From contig CM047808.1 of assembly GCA_026214975.1 (NCBI GenBank), forward strand, positions 2,594,073 through 2,658,072: 64,000 nt of DNA. The letters run 5' to 3'. Position 1 is the first letter of the stretch; each line of letters opens with the position of its first letter. Positions 22,331 to 33,740 of the stretch are shown one piece after another. This DNA comes from Gentiana macrophylla (lineage: Eukaryota > Streptophyta > Magnoliopsida > Gentianales > Gentianaceae). Made by a program: the position numbers and the translations under genes. Under the pieces are notes generated by a model. It had not been told where the DNA came from and searched no databases. It saw only the letters and a list, made by a program, of their open reading frames with translations.

Positions 22331-23840
22331 ACCACTCTTACACAAAATCACAGCAGGATATCCACCATCCATCACCCATTTGAACACAGATAATTTCGAC
22401 ATTATCATCTTGGAATCTGCCCATTTGGACTTCTTCAAATTATGTGATCAATGCTCGTGCTACGGAGATACTTTTCATAGTTTCTTCGGCTTTGCTTGCT
22501 TACTCTTAACATGAACGGTTGAGAATCACTTGAACACTTGTAAGTTTTCACCCCAAGCTGCGGCGGTCGGAGACCTCTTCTAGCGCCAATGATGAAGTCG
22601 GATTTCACGATATTTATTCTCGGGCCAAGCGATCTAATGGTAGTTCTCCGATCACGGTAAACCCCAAAGGGGTTGTTTTGTAGTATTTTGGTGAACTTGA
22701 GTTGCTCTTTTAGGAGGTTTAGGAGTTCTTTTAGGAGGTTTATATAGGGGTCTTAACCACTAATCTTGCCGTACATTCAAGGATTGATTATCACGATATT
22801 AAATGGGATTGATATGAATCCCGGTTATTAGGAGATAATATATCCTTTATCTTTAATGTTGAATCGAGCCTTATTGTGGTGGATTCTTTCCTCACGCTTA
22901 CCCTTAGATTATGGAAGCGTGTGCACAACTAATTGAGCAGCTCGGGCCTATTGGCCGAGTCCTTATAGTCACTTTCTGCGCATACCTATAGACCAAACCC
23001 CGGCTGCGGTGGTCGGGAGGAGTGAGAGCGGCTCGCCTACCGGATCTATGGTGGATGCTTGGTCCGGACTCTCAACCTCACAGTGGGGCGTCCTCCGTAT
23101 CTTACTTAACCTTTATATTCATGTGGCGTGGTCAGTGAGCCGACCGTCAAGATATATATAGGTAAAAAGTAAAACAGAAAAATTCACTAGGAACGGCAAC
23201 CACCTGTGTTGAAAGGGTGCTCTGTCTATGATCTTGTATAATTGTACATTGATAACTAATGATTCGCTTGGACAAGAATTTATTTAGATTAAGTCTAATT
23301 AATTAAATGAATTTTAGTTGAAATGTCGTATAAATAGAATATTACTTTATTCGACGACTAAAATTATGTTTTATTTGTTTTTTTTAATCAAACGTACCCT
23401 TACTCATCATCTATATGCCCTCAGTGCAACTATTAATAGGAGTAATGATGTTCAATAATTTGGATATTGACAGAATAAATTGGAGTTATCAAAATCAAAA
23501 GCAAAACTAAAAGGAAGGGAAAAAATTGTTTCTTTTAAGGTAATTGATAGTATATTTTATAGAGTATTAGAGTTAAAGCTTCTTGGAATGATTAAAACAT
23601 TTCTGAGTATCTGCAAAGGATAACTTATAGTAATATTTATTATAGCCAAATTAAAGCTGACATCCTGTATATATATTTTTGTGCAATGATGATATCATGA
23701 CATCCCTTTAATTATCCGATAAATACTTAGGTTTAGCGTTCTTGTTTTTTCTAAAATGGTTACGTTCTAAAGGTGGTATTCTCTGTCCTTGAGAATGTGA
23801 CACTTAGTTTTAATATAAATGTCGATTCACGATATCACAT
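22331..23840. other. Probable LTR remainder, then AT-rich spacer
   Basis: 22331-23200 keeps the higher GC of the upstream element and probably continues its LTR, but I could not find its end. 23200-23840 is AT-rich with no recognised feature. Confidence 0.35.
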
Positions 23841-23841
23841 A

Positions 23842-24010
23842 TAACGTCCCAAAACTTCTAGGGCCTAACGGCGCTATTTGAGCCGTAATGAATCGATAAA
23901 TACTTAGGGTCATCGTCCTTGATTGGCGTAAAATAGTTAAACTCAAGTTATCAAGTCCATTAAGCCAACTTGAGCTAAGTTTAGGCCTAGTTGAGTGAGT
24001 TCGGTTTGGT
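23842..24010 (-). repeat. TRIM-LTR-like relic
   Basis: ATAACGTCCCAAAACTTCTAGGGCCTAACGGCG and the following order of motifs (cGTAATGAAT..., GAGTTATCAAG-like CTCAAGTTATCAAGTCC) parallel the LTRs of the TRIM at 2584-3101, at low identity. Confidence 0.35.
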
Positions 24011-24342
24011 TTTCCAATCACTAGTCAGTTAGGATCACAAAATTTACATAATATAAGCCAACATAAAGCATGGATCTTAACAATATTGATGATGATAATG
24101 TGAATAGAAAAAAGGAAACTTGAAAATATATGCTCAAAAAAGTAAAAATTTGACAAAAATATGTCTTGTATGATGCGTCATGTAAATTTCAGTGGTCATC
24201 GTCGCTCTCATGTCGTCACTCATCGTCGGACGTAGGCATAGTTTTCCAACAACTTCTTGTGGCGCATATTTTCCCAATTATTTGCTTTTCAAGCATAGAA
24301 TGTCAAGTTTCCTAGAAAAATACATTACGTTGTTATCCATAT

Positions 24343-24530
24343 TACTGGCCTCAGGATCAAGTGCGGTAGCGTTACATGAGTCGTAAATGGTGGTCTAGTC
24401 ATTGCTTGGAGCCGTTGACATCGTTTGGTCTAAAAGGAATTAATCAGAGTTGATAAAGCATTTATGTCTCGCGTTTATATGAATTTGAGCAATTTATTAT
24501 TTTCTGGATGTGAGGCACCCGATCAATGTG
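24343..24530 (-). repeat. Diverged solo LTR of the 2584-3101 TRIM family
   Basis: It is collinear with the TRIM LTR over about 180 bp: ATGAGTCGTAAATG, TTTGGTCTAAAAGG, GAGTTGATAAAGCATTTATG, TCTCGCGTTTATATG, TTTATTATTTTCTGGATGTG. It is much more diverged than the two LTRs of the complete copy are from each other, so it is an older insertion. Confidence 0.65.
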
Positions 24531-26079
24531 TCTTAACAAAAACCGATAGAAAATTATATATTTTTAACTAACTAATTCTCACAAGGTCTCAAATAGAAAT
24601 ATATACATTGTGTATTTCAAAATTTATAAATTAAATTGAAATGAATATATAGTTTTAGGGATTTTACTAGCAACATGAATATATATCCTCAAGAATTTTT
24701 AGTGGGTTTGGCATAAATGCGAAAAATATACCTAATTTATTTATTTATCACATTCCTTTTTTTTTTTTGGTAGCTATCTATTTTAGACTCGGTAGTGATA
24801 CATACACAACTCTATTGTGCACAATATAATATACAACACATGATCCACCATTAATTATGGTGGGATGCAAATCAATCGATGTGTTCGCATCTTATTGATG
24901 GTGAGATCGTGTGTAGTCGTTAAATGTTGTCTTGTGATAGAGTTAATGAATATATCATTTTCCTTTTAGACTGTGATTTGATTTTGGGAGAAGTTTTAAA
25001 GCGTTAATTACAAAAAAAAATTCCCTTCTTGTTCGATATTAGTCTCGTTAAAAGCTCGTTCACATAAAAATTCATCAATTTAAGTCAAACATGAGTATCT
25101 TGAAAGCTTGAATCGAATTAAGCATAAGCGAGCATTTTTGGGCTTTATAGTATTATACTGAAACTAATTTGTTAAAAATTTATAATTAAAAAAATGTGTT
25201 TTTGGCTTTAAGATGAGCATAGCGTGGCGTTCAAGCTCGAGCTTGGATTACCTTCAAAACATCTATGACCAAACTCACGCATTATTAAAGTATTACGATC
25301 AAGCAAAGCTCAAGCATTTTACTTCTTGTTTAAAAGATCCTACACACGTATTCAAAAATTACGGTTTTAATCATCATCTGAATAATCAAATTTGACTCAC
25401 ATCATTTATGACGCTAAGTCAACCTAATGCTTTAAGCTTCTTAGTGCTGTCCTCCATGGGAAGTTCTTCTTCTATGGTGAACCCGTTTAAAAGTAAATTA
25501 TATGGATGAATCACGGATAGCATGGTTTGATTTAAATTCAAATTATGTGTTTGAATCGTTCAGCGTGTCTCTGATTGAATGGAATGATTAGGGAAGATTT
25601 ACCATCATACCCACTACTTTCTTGTTTGTTTTATGTCGTGTCCTTATGCAATCAAATGTGATTTGATTGTCACATAAAACAAGTTACGACAAAATCAACT
25701 TTCTCAATGAAATACATTGTGCAAAGGGGCTGTCTGTATACTTTTTATTGCTATACAAGACATCAAATCTTTTAATGTTGCTAGATAGTGAAATATGATT
25801 AAAAAATGAGGAAAAAAAGGGGATAGCTGTGAAGCATCATAAAATTATCAAGGTAAAGTCTAATAAGTCAAGAAAATCGAATAAGTTAGGCATCAAGTGC
25901 AACTTTTATGAAAAGTTATAATAAAAAAAAGGTGTTGAAATTTTGCAAAAACATAACAATGTTTGTCGACCACCCAACAATTAATTGAAGTAATAATTTG
26001 GCATGATTTTAAAACCTTTTAAACTTATAAATGTAACGCAATGACTCAAAATTATTAGAAATGTGTTGATGCTTCTTTC
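24531..26079. other. AT-rich intergenic DNA
   Basis: No gene is recognised. The segment 25040-25320 has the GCTCG-rich, AAGCTCG(A/T) wording common at hAT-like repeats elsewhere in the window. A small stem (CTTGTTTGTTTTATGT with CACATAAAACAAG, about 25620-25684) is visible. Confidence 0.35.
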
Positions 26080-28125
26080 AATCAAATCATTTTTGAGGGT
26101 CATGACACAAGACTTTTGATGCACAATTCCCTTAAGCCTGTAGAATTGTTTCATACCAAATTCCCTCCATGATCAGATCTTATTGTTTTACATCTATCAA
26201 AGTGATTTTGTACAAAATTGCAGAAAGATTGTAATAACAGATTTGCTTCACTTTTGCATTTCATAAGAAATAGCCAAGTGTACCTACTATGATCATCTAC
26301 TATTGATGAAAGTAATATTCACCATTCTGAGTAGGAACCTATTAGGTCTTCAAATATCAACATGAATTAGATCAAAGATGTTTACAGTAGAAGAGGAACT
26401 AACAGGAAATTTCAACTTTCTTTGTTTTGCCAAAGGGCATACAACACAATTGTGTACAGGAAGTTTGATTTTAGGATCTAAAGATTTCAAGCATTTCATT
26501 CTTTCCATAGAAGGATGCCACTAATCTAAAATGCCAATAAAGGGAATGTAAAAGCAGTTATTACGAGAGGTTTAGAAGTATGTAAACTAGACTTGAAGTC
26601 TTGATGATTTGTTTGTGAGAATATAGAGTCCATTCACTACTTAATTTATACCAATCTTCTTCAAAGTTGTGAGTCTGCACCACACATTTATTAGTTCCAA
26701 AACAAAGCGTAAGATTGTTATCAATGACAAATTTTCTTCTTGACAACATATTGTAAGTAAAGATGGAATACAAAACACATTGTGCGATATGATATACGTG
26801 TGAATCTTAACTTTTTCTATATGTGTCACCTTTAACATGTGAACCATTAGGCAAGTTAACTATGAGACATTTGTGAGTTGAACATCAAACCGGTTATTAA
26901 AATCAAAGGTTATATGGTTAGTAGCCTGAATCAACAATCGGTGTTAGCTCACGCCTTTGATACTGGATTATAAGCGAGAATCAATTCTTTGTCAAGACCC
27001 TTTGAATTGCATTGACTATTTCTAAGCTTGGCCTTGAATCATGGACAACAAATGTTCATATTGAGATATAGTAATTCGAGAATCATCAATGACTTGCTCC
27101 CGAGTTTGAGAATCTCAACATTACTGTTCATACGAGTTTGAGACATGATCAAAATTCACATTGTTTACCATAGCACAAGTGCCTCTGCGGATCTTTTGAA
27201 ATTAGGAGGAAGCCAAACTTCTTATAGCATTTGTCAGCGGTATGTCCTCTTTCCCACGGTAAGTGCATTGAGGTCTCTTGGAATTTCCTTTCACACGGGA
27301 CTATGCCTCCACCACATCCTCTGCAAGATTCGGCATTACTCTCGACATCTTTACGACTATTGACATCCAGCGAGCAGAATCAACACTAGAGTTGCTATAA
27401 TTCGGATGCTCTTCATGATTAAGAGTCATGACAAAGGTAGTTTTAACATCGAGGAGGGGCTTGGTCATCAAAACTTGTGACTTAATAGTGCCAAAGTTGC
27501 CATTTAGGCCCTTCAAAAACCTAGTTGTATAAAATTTGCATAATGTTCCATGATCATAGGCAAAAGCGGCACAAGTACACGGTGGTATAGGTTTCAAAAC
27601 CATATATTGATCAATAGGGATTTCAATTTTACGAAATATTGATCCGAGATAAAGAACCTTGTTTAATCCTCACAATTTCTTTCTCTTGATTTGACAAGCG
27701 GTAGGCATCGGCTCTACCAAACCTATTTTGGAGATCAACCATATCTCGGCGGTATCAAAGTACATAGCGCTCTCGAAATGTTGGGAATCATAGAATTAAG
27801 AAGACAAGAAGTTACGGATCGTTGAGTTGCATCAATGTTCGTATCACTGAATCATCTTACGGTGGCATAGTGGTGGTTCCGTTGATGAAAGGCGACTTGC
27901 CTCACGGATGACAGCGCTTTTGAAACAACTCCGTCTAATGATGGAAGTTTTACATGCGTCTTAGTAATGGTGAACCAACACCAAACTTGGATTATCGGCG
28001 TTATTGGATGAACCAGGGGATTGCGGGTGCAATGGCGGTGGCCATTGTAATCTGCCAAGAATCTTGAGCAATTTAGACAAAATTTACTCTAAGCAGTAGA
28101 ATTTAAGCGCAAAGCTCCGATACCA
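26080..28125 (-). mobile_element. Truncated Copia element: gag, GAG-pre-integrase and integrase relics
   Basis: Reading on the minus strand from the PBS: a gag start (MATAIAPAIPWFI, about 28055); gag with RFLKGLNGNFGTIKSQVL (about 27500); then the pre-integrase block WHPSMERMKCLKSLDP (about 26510) and the H...C-type segment PVHNCVVCPLAKQ; then integrase VDDHSRYTWLFLMKCKSE and IRSDHGG (about 26180). Many stops and frame changes are present. Reverse transcriptase, RNase H and the distal LTR are absent, so the 3' half was deleted near 26080. Confidence 0.8.
28114..28125 (-). other. Primer binding site of the Copia element
   Basis: On the minus strand TGGTATCGGAGC directly follows the LTR. It is one base away from TGGTATCAGAGC, complementary to the 3' end of initiator tRNA-Met. 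Confidence 0.75.
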
Positions 28126-28423
28126 TGTTGAATTTAGCAATAAAAATCGAAACTCCATTGATGAACATACAAGTTCTTGAGCGATTTGAAAATGGAAGAA
28201 AGGCGGGAAAATTTCCTTGGAAAGATTACATGAAAATTACATGAACTATGAGCTCAAAGCTGAAAATAAACTTGCTAACTAACTACAATGATCCTAATTA
28301 GCTGTATATATAGACTATAGGTCCTTAGGCGGTTGTACCAAACTTCAACAGACTTTCAGCTCCACATGCTCGACGTAATGCTTCAAAGACCAAAAACTCC
28401 TTTTTCACTTGTATACTTCAACA
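28126..28423 (-). repeat. 5' LTR of the truncated Copia element
   Basis: On the minus strand it begins TGTTGAAGTATACAAG and ends AAATTCAACA, about 298 bp, with inverted TGTTGAA/TTCAACA tips and the PBS immediately after. No second copy is present because the element is truncated. Confidence 0.7.
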
Positions 28424-29139
28424 AGTTTATGATCTGATTTGATGTGTCACCACTTCAATAAATATAAGTGAATTACTACTTATATATAATATCATCACAA
28501 TCTCTTATAATAATTATTTTGTATAATATTTTTAGTATTGGGTCGATAAGTATGAGTCCATCACGATTAAAAATATCATTAGGGTCTCAATGCCCCATCC
28601 ATATATTCAAAGAAAAGCATGCTATTATCCATAAAAAGTTGATCACGAGACACTGAGCGAAAAATGAATCGAGAATGGGACCTTCTTGCTTTGATATATT
28701 TATAGGCAACCTTTACAAAGACCCTTGATTGTATATATTTATTGTAACACTCCGGAGTACGGACTAAGCGGCCATATAGTCGACTCAAAAACTTTAAGAT
28801 GAGGGTTAGACTATGGTTCTCAGCAATTGTAGAAAATCTAAGCCTAAATGAGGTGAGAGAAGTTCATCTCTTAATATAGTGAGTGAAACAATGCTAAAAT
28901 GTCAGATGTGAGACAACTTTAATAGCAATATTTTGATGTATTGATCCATAATGAGTTATCTAAAAGTGAATATATTGATCTATCTTAAAATCGAACTCGA
29001 TTCTCGCTTGATAATATAATATCGGACCAAATACGATTCTAATTTTTTTGAGAAGTCGATTCTTTATTGTATAATGAACTATTTTGTGATAAATACACAA
29101 CTAAAGCGCCACTTATTACGAGATCGACTAAAGAAAAGC
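28424..29139. other. Intergenic, with a TRIM-like LTR relic at 28744-28916
   Basis: TGTAACACTCCGGAGTACGG (28744) to CAGATGTGAGACAAC (about 28916) has the TGTAACxCxCC start and 'tgtgggac'-like end of TRIM/SINE-sized solo LTRs. It is not clearly the same family as 2584-3101. The rest shows nothing recognisable. Confidence 0.35.
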
Positions 29140-29154
29140 GATATGGTAGAATGT

Positions 29155-30915
29155 CCCGGGTTGGTCTGTCACACCTCACTTTGCATTTTTGGGAATTTTT
29201 GTGGGGCAATAGTCAACATGAAAAGCAGCGCATTTGGCGATCTGGGAAAATGTTTGTGGTCATTGAAGAAAATGGCTTGGGTGTTCGCAACATTAAAGAC
29301 ATTCAATTAGCGTTGCTTGCAAACTTTGGTGGAAAATCCGTGGCAATTGGTATTTGGGGTATAAGTTTCTCCTCCTTGGTAGTTTAAAGAAGCTACAACC
29401 ATGGAAAATCATGGAAAAGGTGGAGGACTTAGTGAATCTCCATTTGCCGCCAATTCATACTTACACATGGAGCCGGATATGGTCCACCTACGTCGACATG
29501 AGACTTCTTTGTTGCCTCTGCCTATAACCTTATTGGAACGAGAAAAATATTATCGGCCGAATTAAAGGAGGTTTGGAAACCCAACATTCTATTAAAATTT
29601 CGATTTTTATATGGCGGTTTCTGATAACATTCTCCGCTTTTCCGAAAATTTTGCGTATGTTAGGACATCATGGCCACTTTCAAATGCCCATACGCCTCTT
29701 GAAGATACGAAATCACTCGTTTCTGATTGTGGCTACTCTTGTGATATATGGAATCACTTTTAGACCCATCACTTTCCAGGCGCGGCTCGGTATCATCCTT
29801 TGTTTGCCGACTTCTTGTCTTACATCCGAGCTTGGTGGCACCCGAGCGTAATGCACGGTTAAAGTAGCTTGCCAATTAGTCACCTCTTTGGTTATTTGGG
29901 AAATATGGAAATGCAGAAATATGATTTTCTTTGACAACTCTCAACCTAATGTTCAAAATGCTATTTTCAATATTACAGCGCACCTTTCTATGCTCTTTCA
30001 AACGAGAGGCTTACTCGGGTTGCGAAGATGACGATTTGTATGCGCTTGAGAATCGTTATGTTAGCTCTTTTTCCCCACGGATGGCTACACGCTATATCTA
30101 GTTAATTAGCTCAAACCCCCCTAACTTTATTAATTTTTGAACGATTGCTCGTCGTTAGGTAACCCGGTCCCCCTACGGCGGTGGGATTATTATCGAAACA
30201 TGCATGGTCAGCTCGTATGCGGGCGATGAAACCTATGATAGAAGTACCCGGCATGATTGCGGAAATGAAAGCCCTCTTCTTTGGTCTCACTACTTTGCTG
30301 ATCATAACCTTCATCTGTCCTCGTTGAATCGATTCGTTGGTCCTTGTGAATATTATTTCGGGGAGCTATGACACACACTAGGTGGGCGGCGATGACATTT
30401 GATCCATAAAAAGTCTCATTACCTAACATCACCACGAAAATTGCTCACATTTACCGTGAAGCCAATAAAGCTGTAAATTTCCTTGCCCTGCGTGCCTCAT
30501 CAAAGCGTGAAACAAGGTTTCTTACACCACAAGCGATGCCCTTCCCTGCGCTATCCGACTCATCTACATGGTGATCAGCTGGAAATCCCATTCATACGGC
30601 CTTTTCGCAACATCGCATAATCAATTTGGATGCACCCATCAATCTTTTGATGGGTGCAAACCAGGTTGTATCTAATCTGTTATATATCTGCTTTCTTTTA
30701 CACTCTCATCATTTTATATATCGGCATAAGGTTCTTTCCATCACAGGTTGTCGCATCATACCCAGCATGAGGCCTTGGCACGCAACTCCAGGTTCCTTTC
30801 AGCATCAGCTACTGCTTCTTGGAATGTGGTTTAAATCTTGGCGAGGATCTCCGGAAGCACCCTTCATCCCCATTATGAAGGGTGCAATACATGTGTTACA
30901 CTCCTTTTATGACCT

Positions 30916-31006
<91 letters not shown>

Positions 31007-31362
31007 TCTTCTTGCATGGGACCGTGACTCAAAGCTGGGCAACCCATAAGCTCTTGGATATTTGCTTCAACCATTTACAACTCCAAGGACTCTCATGCTG
31101 CGGTTTTAGCTTTTTTATTCACGCATCCAATTGTAATCTTATTTTTTGGAGGGAGCAATTAACTTTTGGAAACATGGGTCTTTGCATCTTCTTTTACTAT
31201 GATATGGATTTTCATGGCTGGATTTGGCATCAATAGGTTTTAAGGAGGCGGGGTCGTGTTTCGTCAGCAATCTTTTAGTATAAGGGAGTGTCGGGGATAC
31301 AGCGCGTCTGAACCTTCTTTTAAGTTTTAATAAAAAGGTTTCGTTTAAAAAAAGGAAAAAAT
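29155..31362 (+). mobile_element. 5'-truncated L1-type LINE with RNase H domain and perfect 15-bp TSD
   Basis: The target duplication GATATGGTAGAATGT is present at 29140-29154 and 31363-31377. The insert starts inside ORF2: FLWG-NSQHEKxRxWRSW and GLGVRNIKDIQLALLA is the region after the reverse transcriptase. Then comes the zinc-binding RT-associated domain (about 29570-29870: IWRFL...GHHGHFQ...). A plant-LINE RNase H domain follows (about 30140-30500: DGCSSLGNP, IAEMKALFFGL, VESDSLVLV, HIYREANKAVNFLA). The 3' end reads AATAAAAAGGTTTCG then A-rich tail. Several frameshifts and stops make it inactive. A long (TA)n lies near its 3' end. Confidence 0.88.
30918..31000. repeat. (TA)n microsatellite, ~40 units, inside the LINE
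   Basis: An uninterrupted TA tract of about 80 bp lies within the LINE 3' region. Such tracts form cruciforms and are unstable in assembly. Confidence 0.95.
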
Positions 31363-31377
31363 GATATGGTAGAATGT

Positions 31378-31812
31378 TATCAAACACTTTTATATTAATC
31401 ATTACTTAATACATTTAAAATAAATACTTTATTGTGCTAACAAACCGAACCAATTAAATGAGTTAAACTTTTATTTATTGAAGCCTTTGGATCCTTCCAC
31501 TCAACTGCATGAAAACAATGTTTATGGTGTCATTTCCACAAACTACAAGGCTTTTTTCCCGACTAATTTGAGGGTGATCAAGTGTAAAATTTGCACCACC
31601 ATGTCATTAATTTTAAAAAAAATTATTGATGGTTTTTTTTTTCTATATGTAGGAATCCATTTCATAACTCATGATTTCTATTATTGTGGTGCTCAAATAG
31701 GATTTGCACCATATGACCAAACTAAAATTTGTGTTTCTTCCATCCCCTCCTCCCCTCCCCTATTATATATAAAAAAATATAGGTTTACGTGAATGTACAT
31801 CAAAGATACATA
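31378..31812. other. AT-rich intergenic DNA
   Basis: No gene or repeat is recognised in this 430-bp stretch. The open frame at 31478-31792 has no family resemblance. Confidence 0.4.
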
Positions 31813-32011
31813 CTCCCCCTTGTTATTTAACATCATTTACGTATTTTTCTATATCTATCTTTACTTATTAAGGATTGAGAGATAGAAAACAAAATTGATT
31901 AATTATATTCATGAGATGTTATTATCATTCTGATGATAAGTCAAAGCATTAATTATTCTCTTTAATGTGTGTGTTTTTTACGTCTGCGACAATTAAATAG
32001 CAATGAGGGAG
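31813..32011. mobile_element. Stowaway-like MITE (199 bp)
   Basis: Left end CTCCCCCTTGTTATTTAA and reverse complement of the right end CTCCCTCATTGCTATTTAA match. TA dinucleotides flank both ends (31811-31812 and 32012-32013). CTCCC termini and TA target sites are Tc1/mariner Stowaway hallmarks. The interior is non-coding. Confidence 0.8.
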
Positions 32012-32142
32012 TAATAATCAATCATCGGACGAATTGTTTATGTCTTATTGAGTTTTTATAATATTTTTTATATGGGATGTCTGCCAAGATCATTTTATGT
32101 TTATATCCATCTATTTTGTAATGAAGTGCCACTTTGACGAAT

Positions 32143-32200
<58 letters not shown>
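32143..32200. repeat. (TA)n microsatellite
   Basis: About 29 TA units directly abut the next MITE, which targets TA. Confidence 0.95.
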
Positions 32201-32202
<2 letters not shown>

Positions 32203-32449
32203 CTCTCCGTTTCTAATGTCAGTATTTGAGAAAAACACATAGATTTAGAAAATGAATATTAAAAAAAAATCTTGGAAAGTGTAGTGATGTAATGAATATG
32301 AAAGATTGATTGGTTGAATGAGCCTAGAAAGTTGAAAAGTAGTATTGAAAAGCGAAAAGAGTATTAAAATATATATTGAAAATGTAGCTACGATATATAA
32401 AGCGGAAATTTTGATTTTGTATTCTGACGTATAATTAGGAATGGAGGAG
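32201..32449. mobile_element. Stowaway-like MITE (249 bp) inserted at a (TA)n tract
   Basis: The left end CCCTCTCCGTTTCTAATGTCAG and the reverse-complemented right end CTCCTCCATTCCTAATTATACG pair imperfectly and keep CTCCGTTTCTAAT / CTCCATTCCTAAT. TA lies on both sides. No ORF. Confidence 0.7.
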
Positions 32450-32539
32450 TATCAATTTTTTTAAGAATACTAAACTTGATTTATATCATTCACAGAGTTC
32501 AAAGGACGGAATATTGAGGCTGTTGGGGTTGAAAAGCTG

Positions 32540-33457
32540 TTATAACATGACCGTCGGGGATCGCAGCGGATTGCAATAATCAAGAATTATAAGCGATAAT
32601 GCATAAATCACACAGAGAAACAATAACACGGGTTTAGCGTGGTTTTGGCAATGTGCCGACTAGTCCACAGGCGAGAAGCGAGAAGTCATCTCGGCGTTTC
32701 CTGCATCCTTGCCTTAGCCAATGGAGCCTAGAGCCTAGTTTCTTCAACGAGAGCGCATCTTGATTTGCCCGCAGTTGAAATTGTTCCTTCTGTGAATTTA
32801 CCAATCTCTACATCCAACCCGGACATCTTGATCTCGCTAAAGAACATAACTTTTATCACAAAAACCTAGCATTGGTGAAGGTCTTGGTGAAGATAAAATT
32901 TTGTTCAAGCAGATCCCAAAGCGGAACCTCGGATTCACGATGATAACCTCGGCGCTCCGATACCAATTTGTTATAACGGGACCGTCGGGGATCAAAAGCG
33001 GTTTGCAATAATCACGAATAAGCGAGAATGCATAAATCACACAGAAACAATAACACGAGATTTAACGTGGCTTCGGCAATGTGCCGACTAGTCCGCAGGC
33101 GAGCGAGGAGATTATATTATCACTTTGGAGATTTCACGGACTCTGCAATTGCTTGCGCAATTACTTACGCTACTTACGCTAGCGCAAATATTCTAGGTTA
33201 CAACGGATAGGTATTTATAGTCACAAAAACCTTGGACCTAGCCTCATAACTAAATACTAGGTGATTGACTAAAATACCCAGGATGTGAACTCTGTTGAAT
33301 CCACGGATATAACTTTGTTGATATTTGCCCTCACGACCTTGTCACTGATGACATAGCTTTCTTGGCATTGCCCTACTAACATTGCCTGTTTGTCATACCT
33401 CTTTGACTTTGCTCGGTGACTTGCTCTCTATTTGAAAGGTCGATCACTTTTTCTAAC
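32540..33457 (-). mobile_element. Short Copia-type LTR element, one LTR complete and one truncated
   Basis: A complete LTR candidate at 32969-33457 (TGTTATAAC...TTTTTCTAACA on plus; TG...CA on minus) has its first 150 bp repeated at 32540-32690 (GACCGTCGGGGATC, CAATAATCA, AATGCATAAATCACACAG, GGCAATGTGCCGACTAGTCC). Between them, GCTCCGATACCA (32954-32965) directly precedes the complete LTR. On the minus strand this is the PBS TGGTATCGGAGC right after the LTR. The interior is about 270 bp and non-coding, so the element is non-autonomous or internally deleted. Confidence 0.7.
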
Positions 33458-33476
33458 AAAAACCATTTTTTGATTA

Positions 33477-33738
33477 CTCCTCTGTCCAATTTATACGAGG
33501 CGATTCTTTAAAATAATTTGTTTCATTTTATCTCGAGGCGATTACATTTTCAATGTCATTTGTGGTATTTTCCGTGCTTACCCTTATTTAATTATTGCAA
33601 TAGGGTAGATAAAAAATAATGTCACATTAATTATATCAAATGATTTGTTGTTCATTTCATTTAAAAGTCAATGCATTTATCCATTTTATTAATATGCGTG
33701 ATTTTAACAACTGACTCAGATAATTTGAAACAGAATAG
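33477..33738. mobile_element. Stowaway-like MITE (262 bp)
   Basis: CTCCTCTGTCCAATTTATACGAG at the left pairs with the reverse-complemented right end CTATTCTGTTTCAAATTATCTGAG, and TA flanks both sides (33475-33476 and 33739-33740). The interior has a repeated CGAGGCGATT(A/C) motif and no ORF. Confidence 0.65.
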
Positions 33739-33740
33739 TA

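Noticed and set aside
30900..32200. Tyr/Ile repeat peptides over TA tracts (also 11915-12238 and 54555-54797)
   Set aside because: They are translations of (TA)n microsatellites, not proteins.
780..32700. CRISPR-like spaced repeats (808-914; 32540-33110)
   Set aside because: There are only two copies each, in a plant genome. They are a local duplication and an LTR pair.
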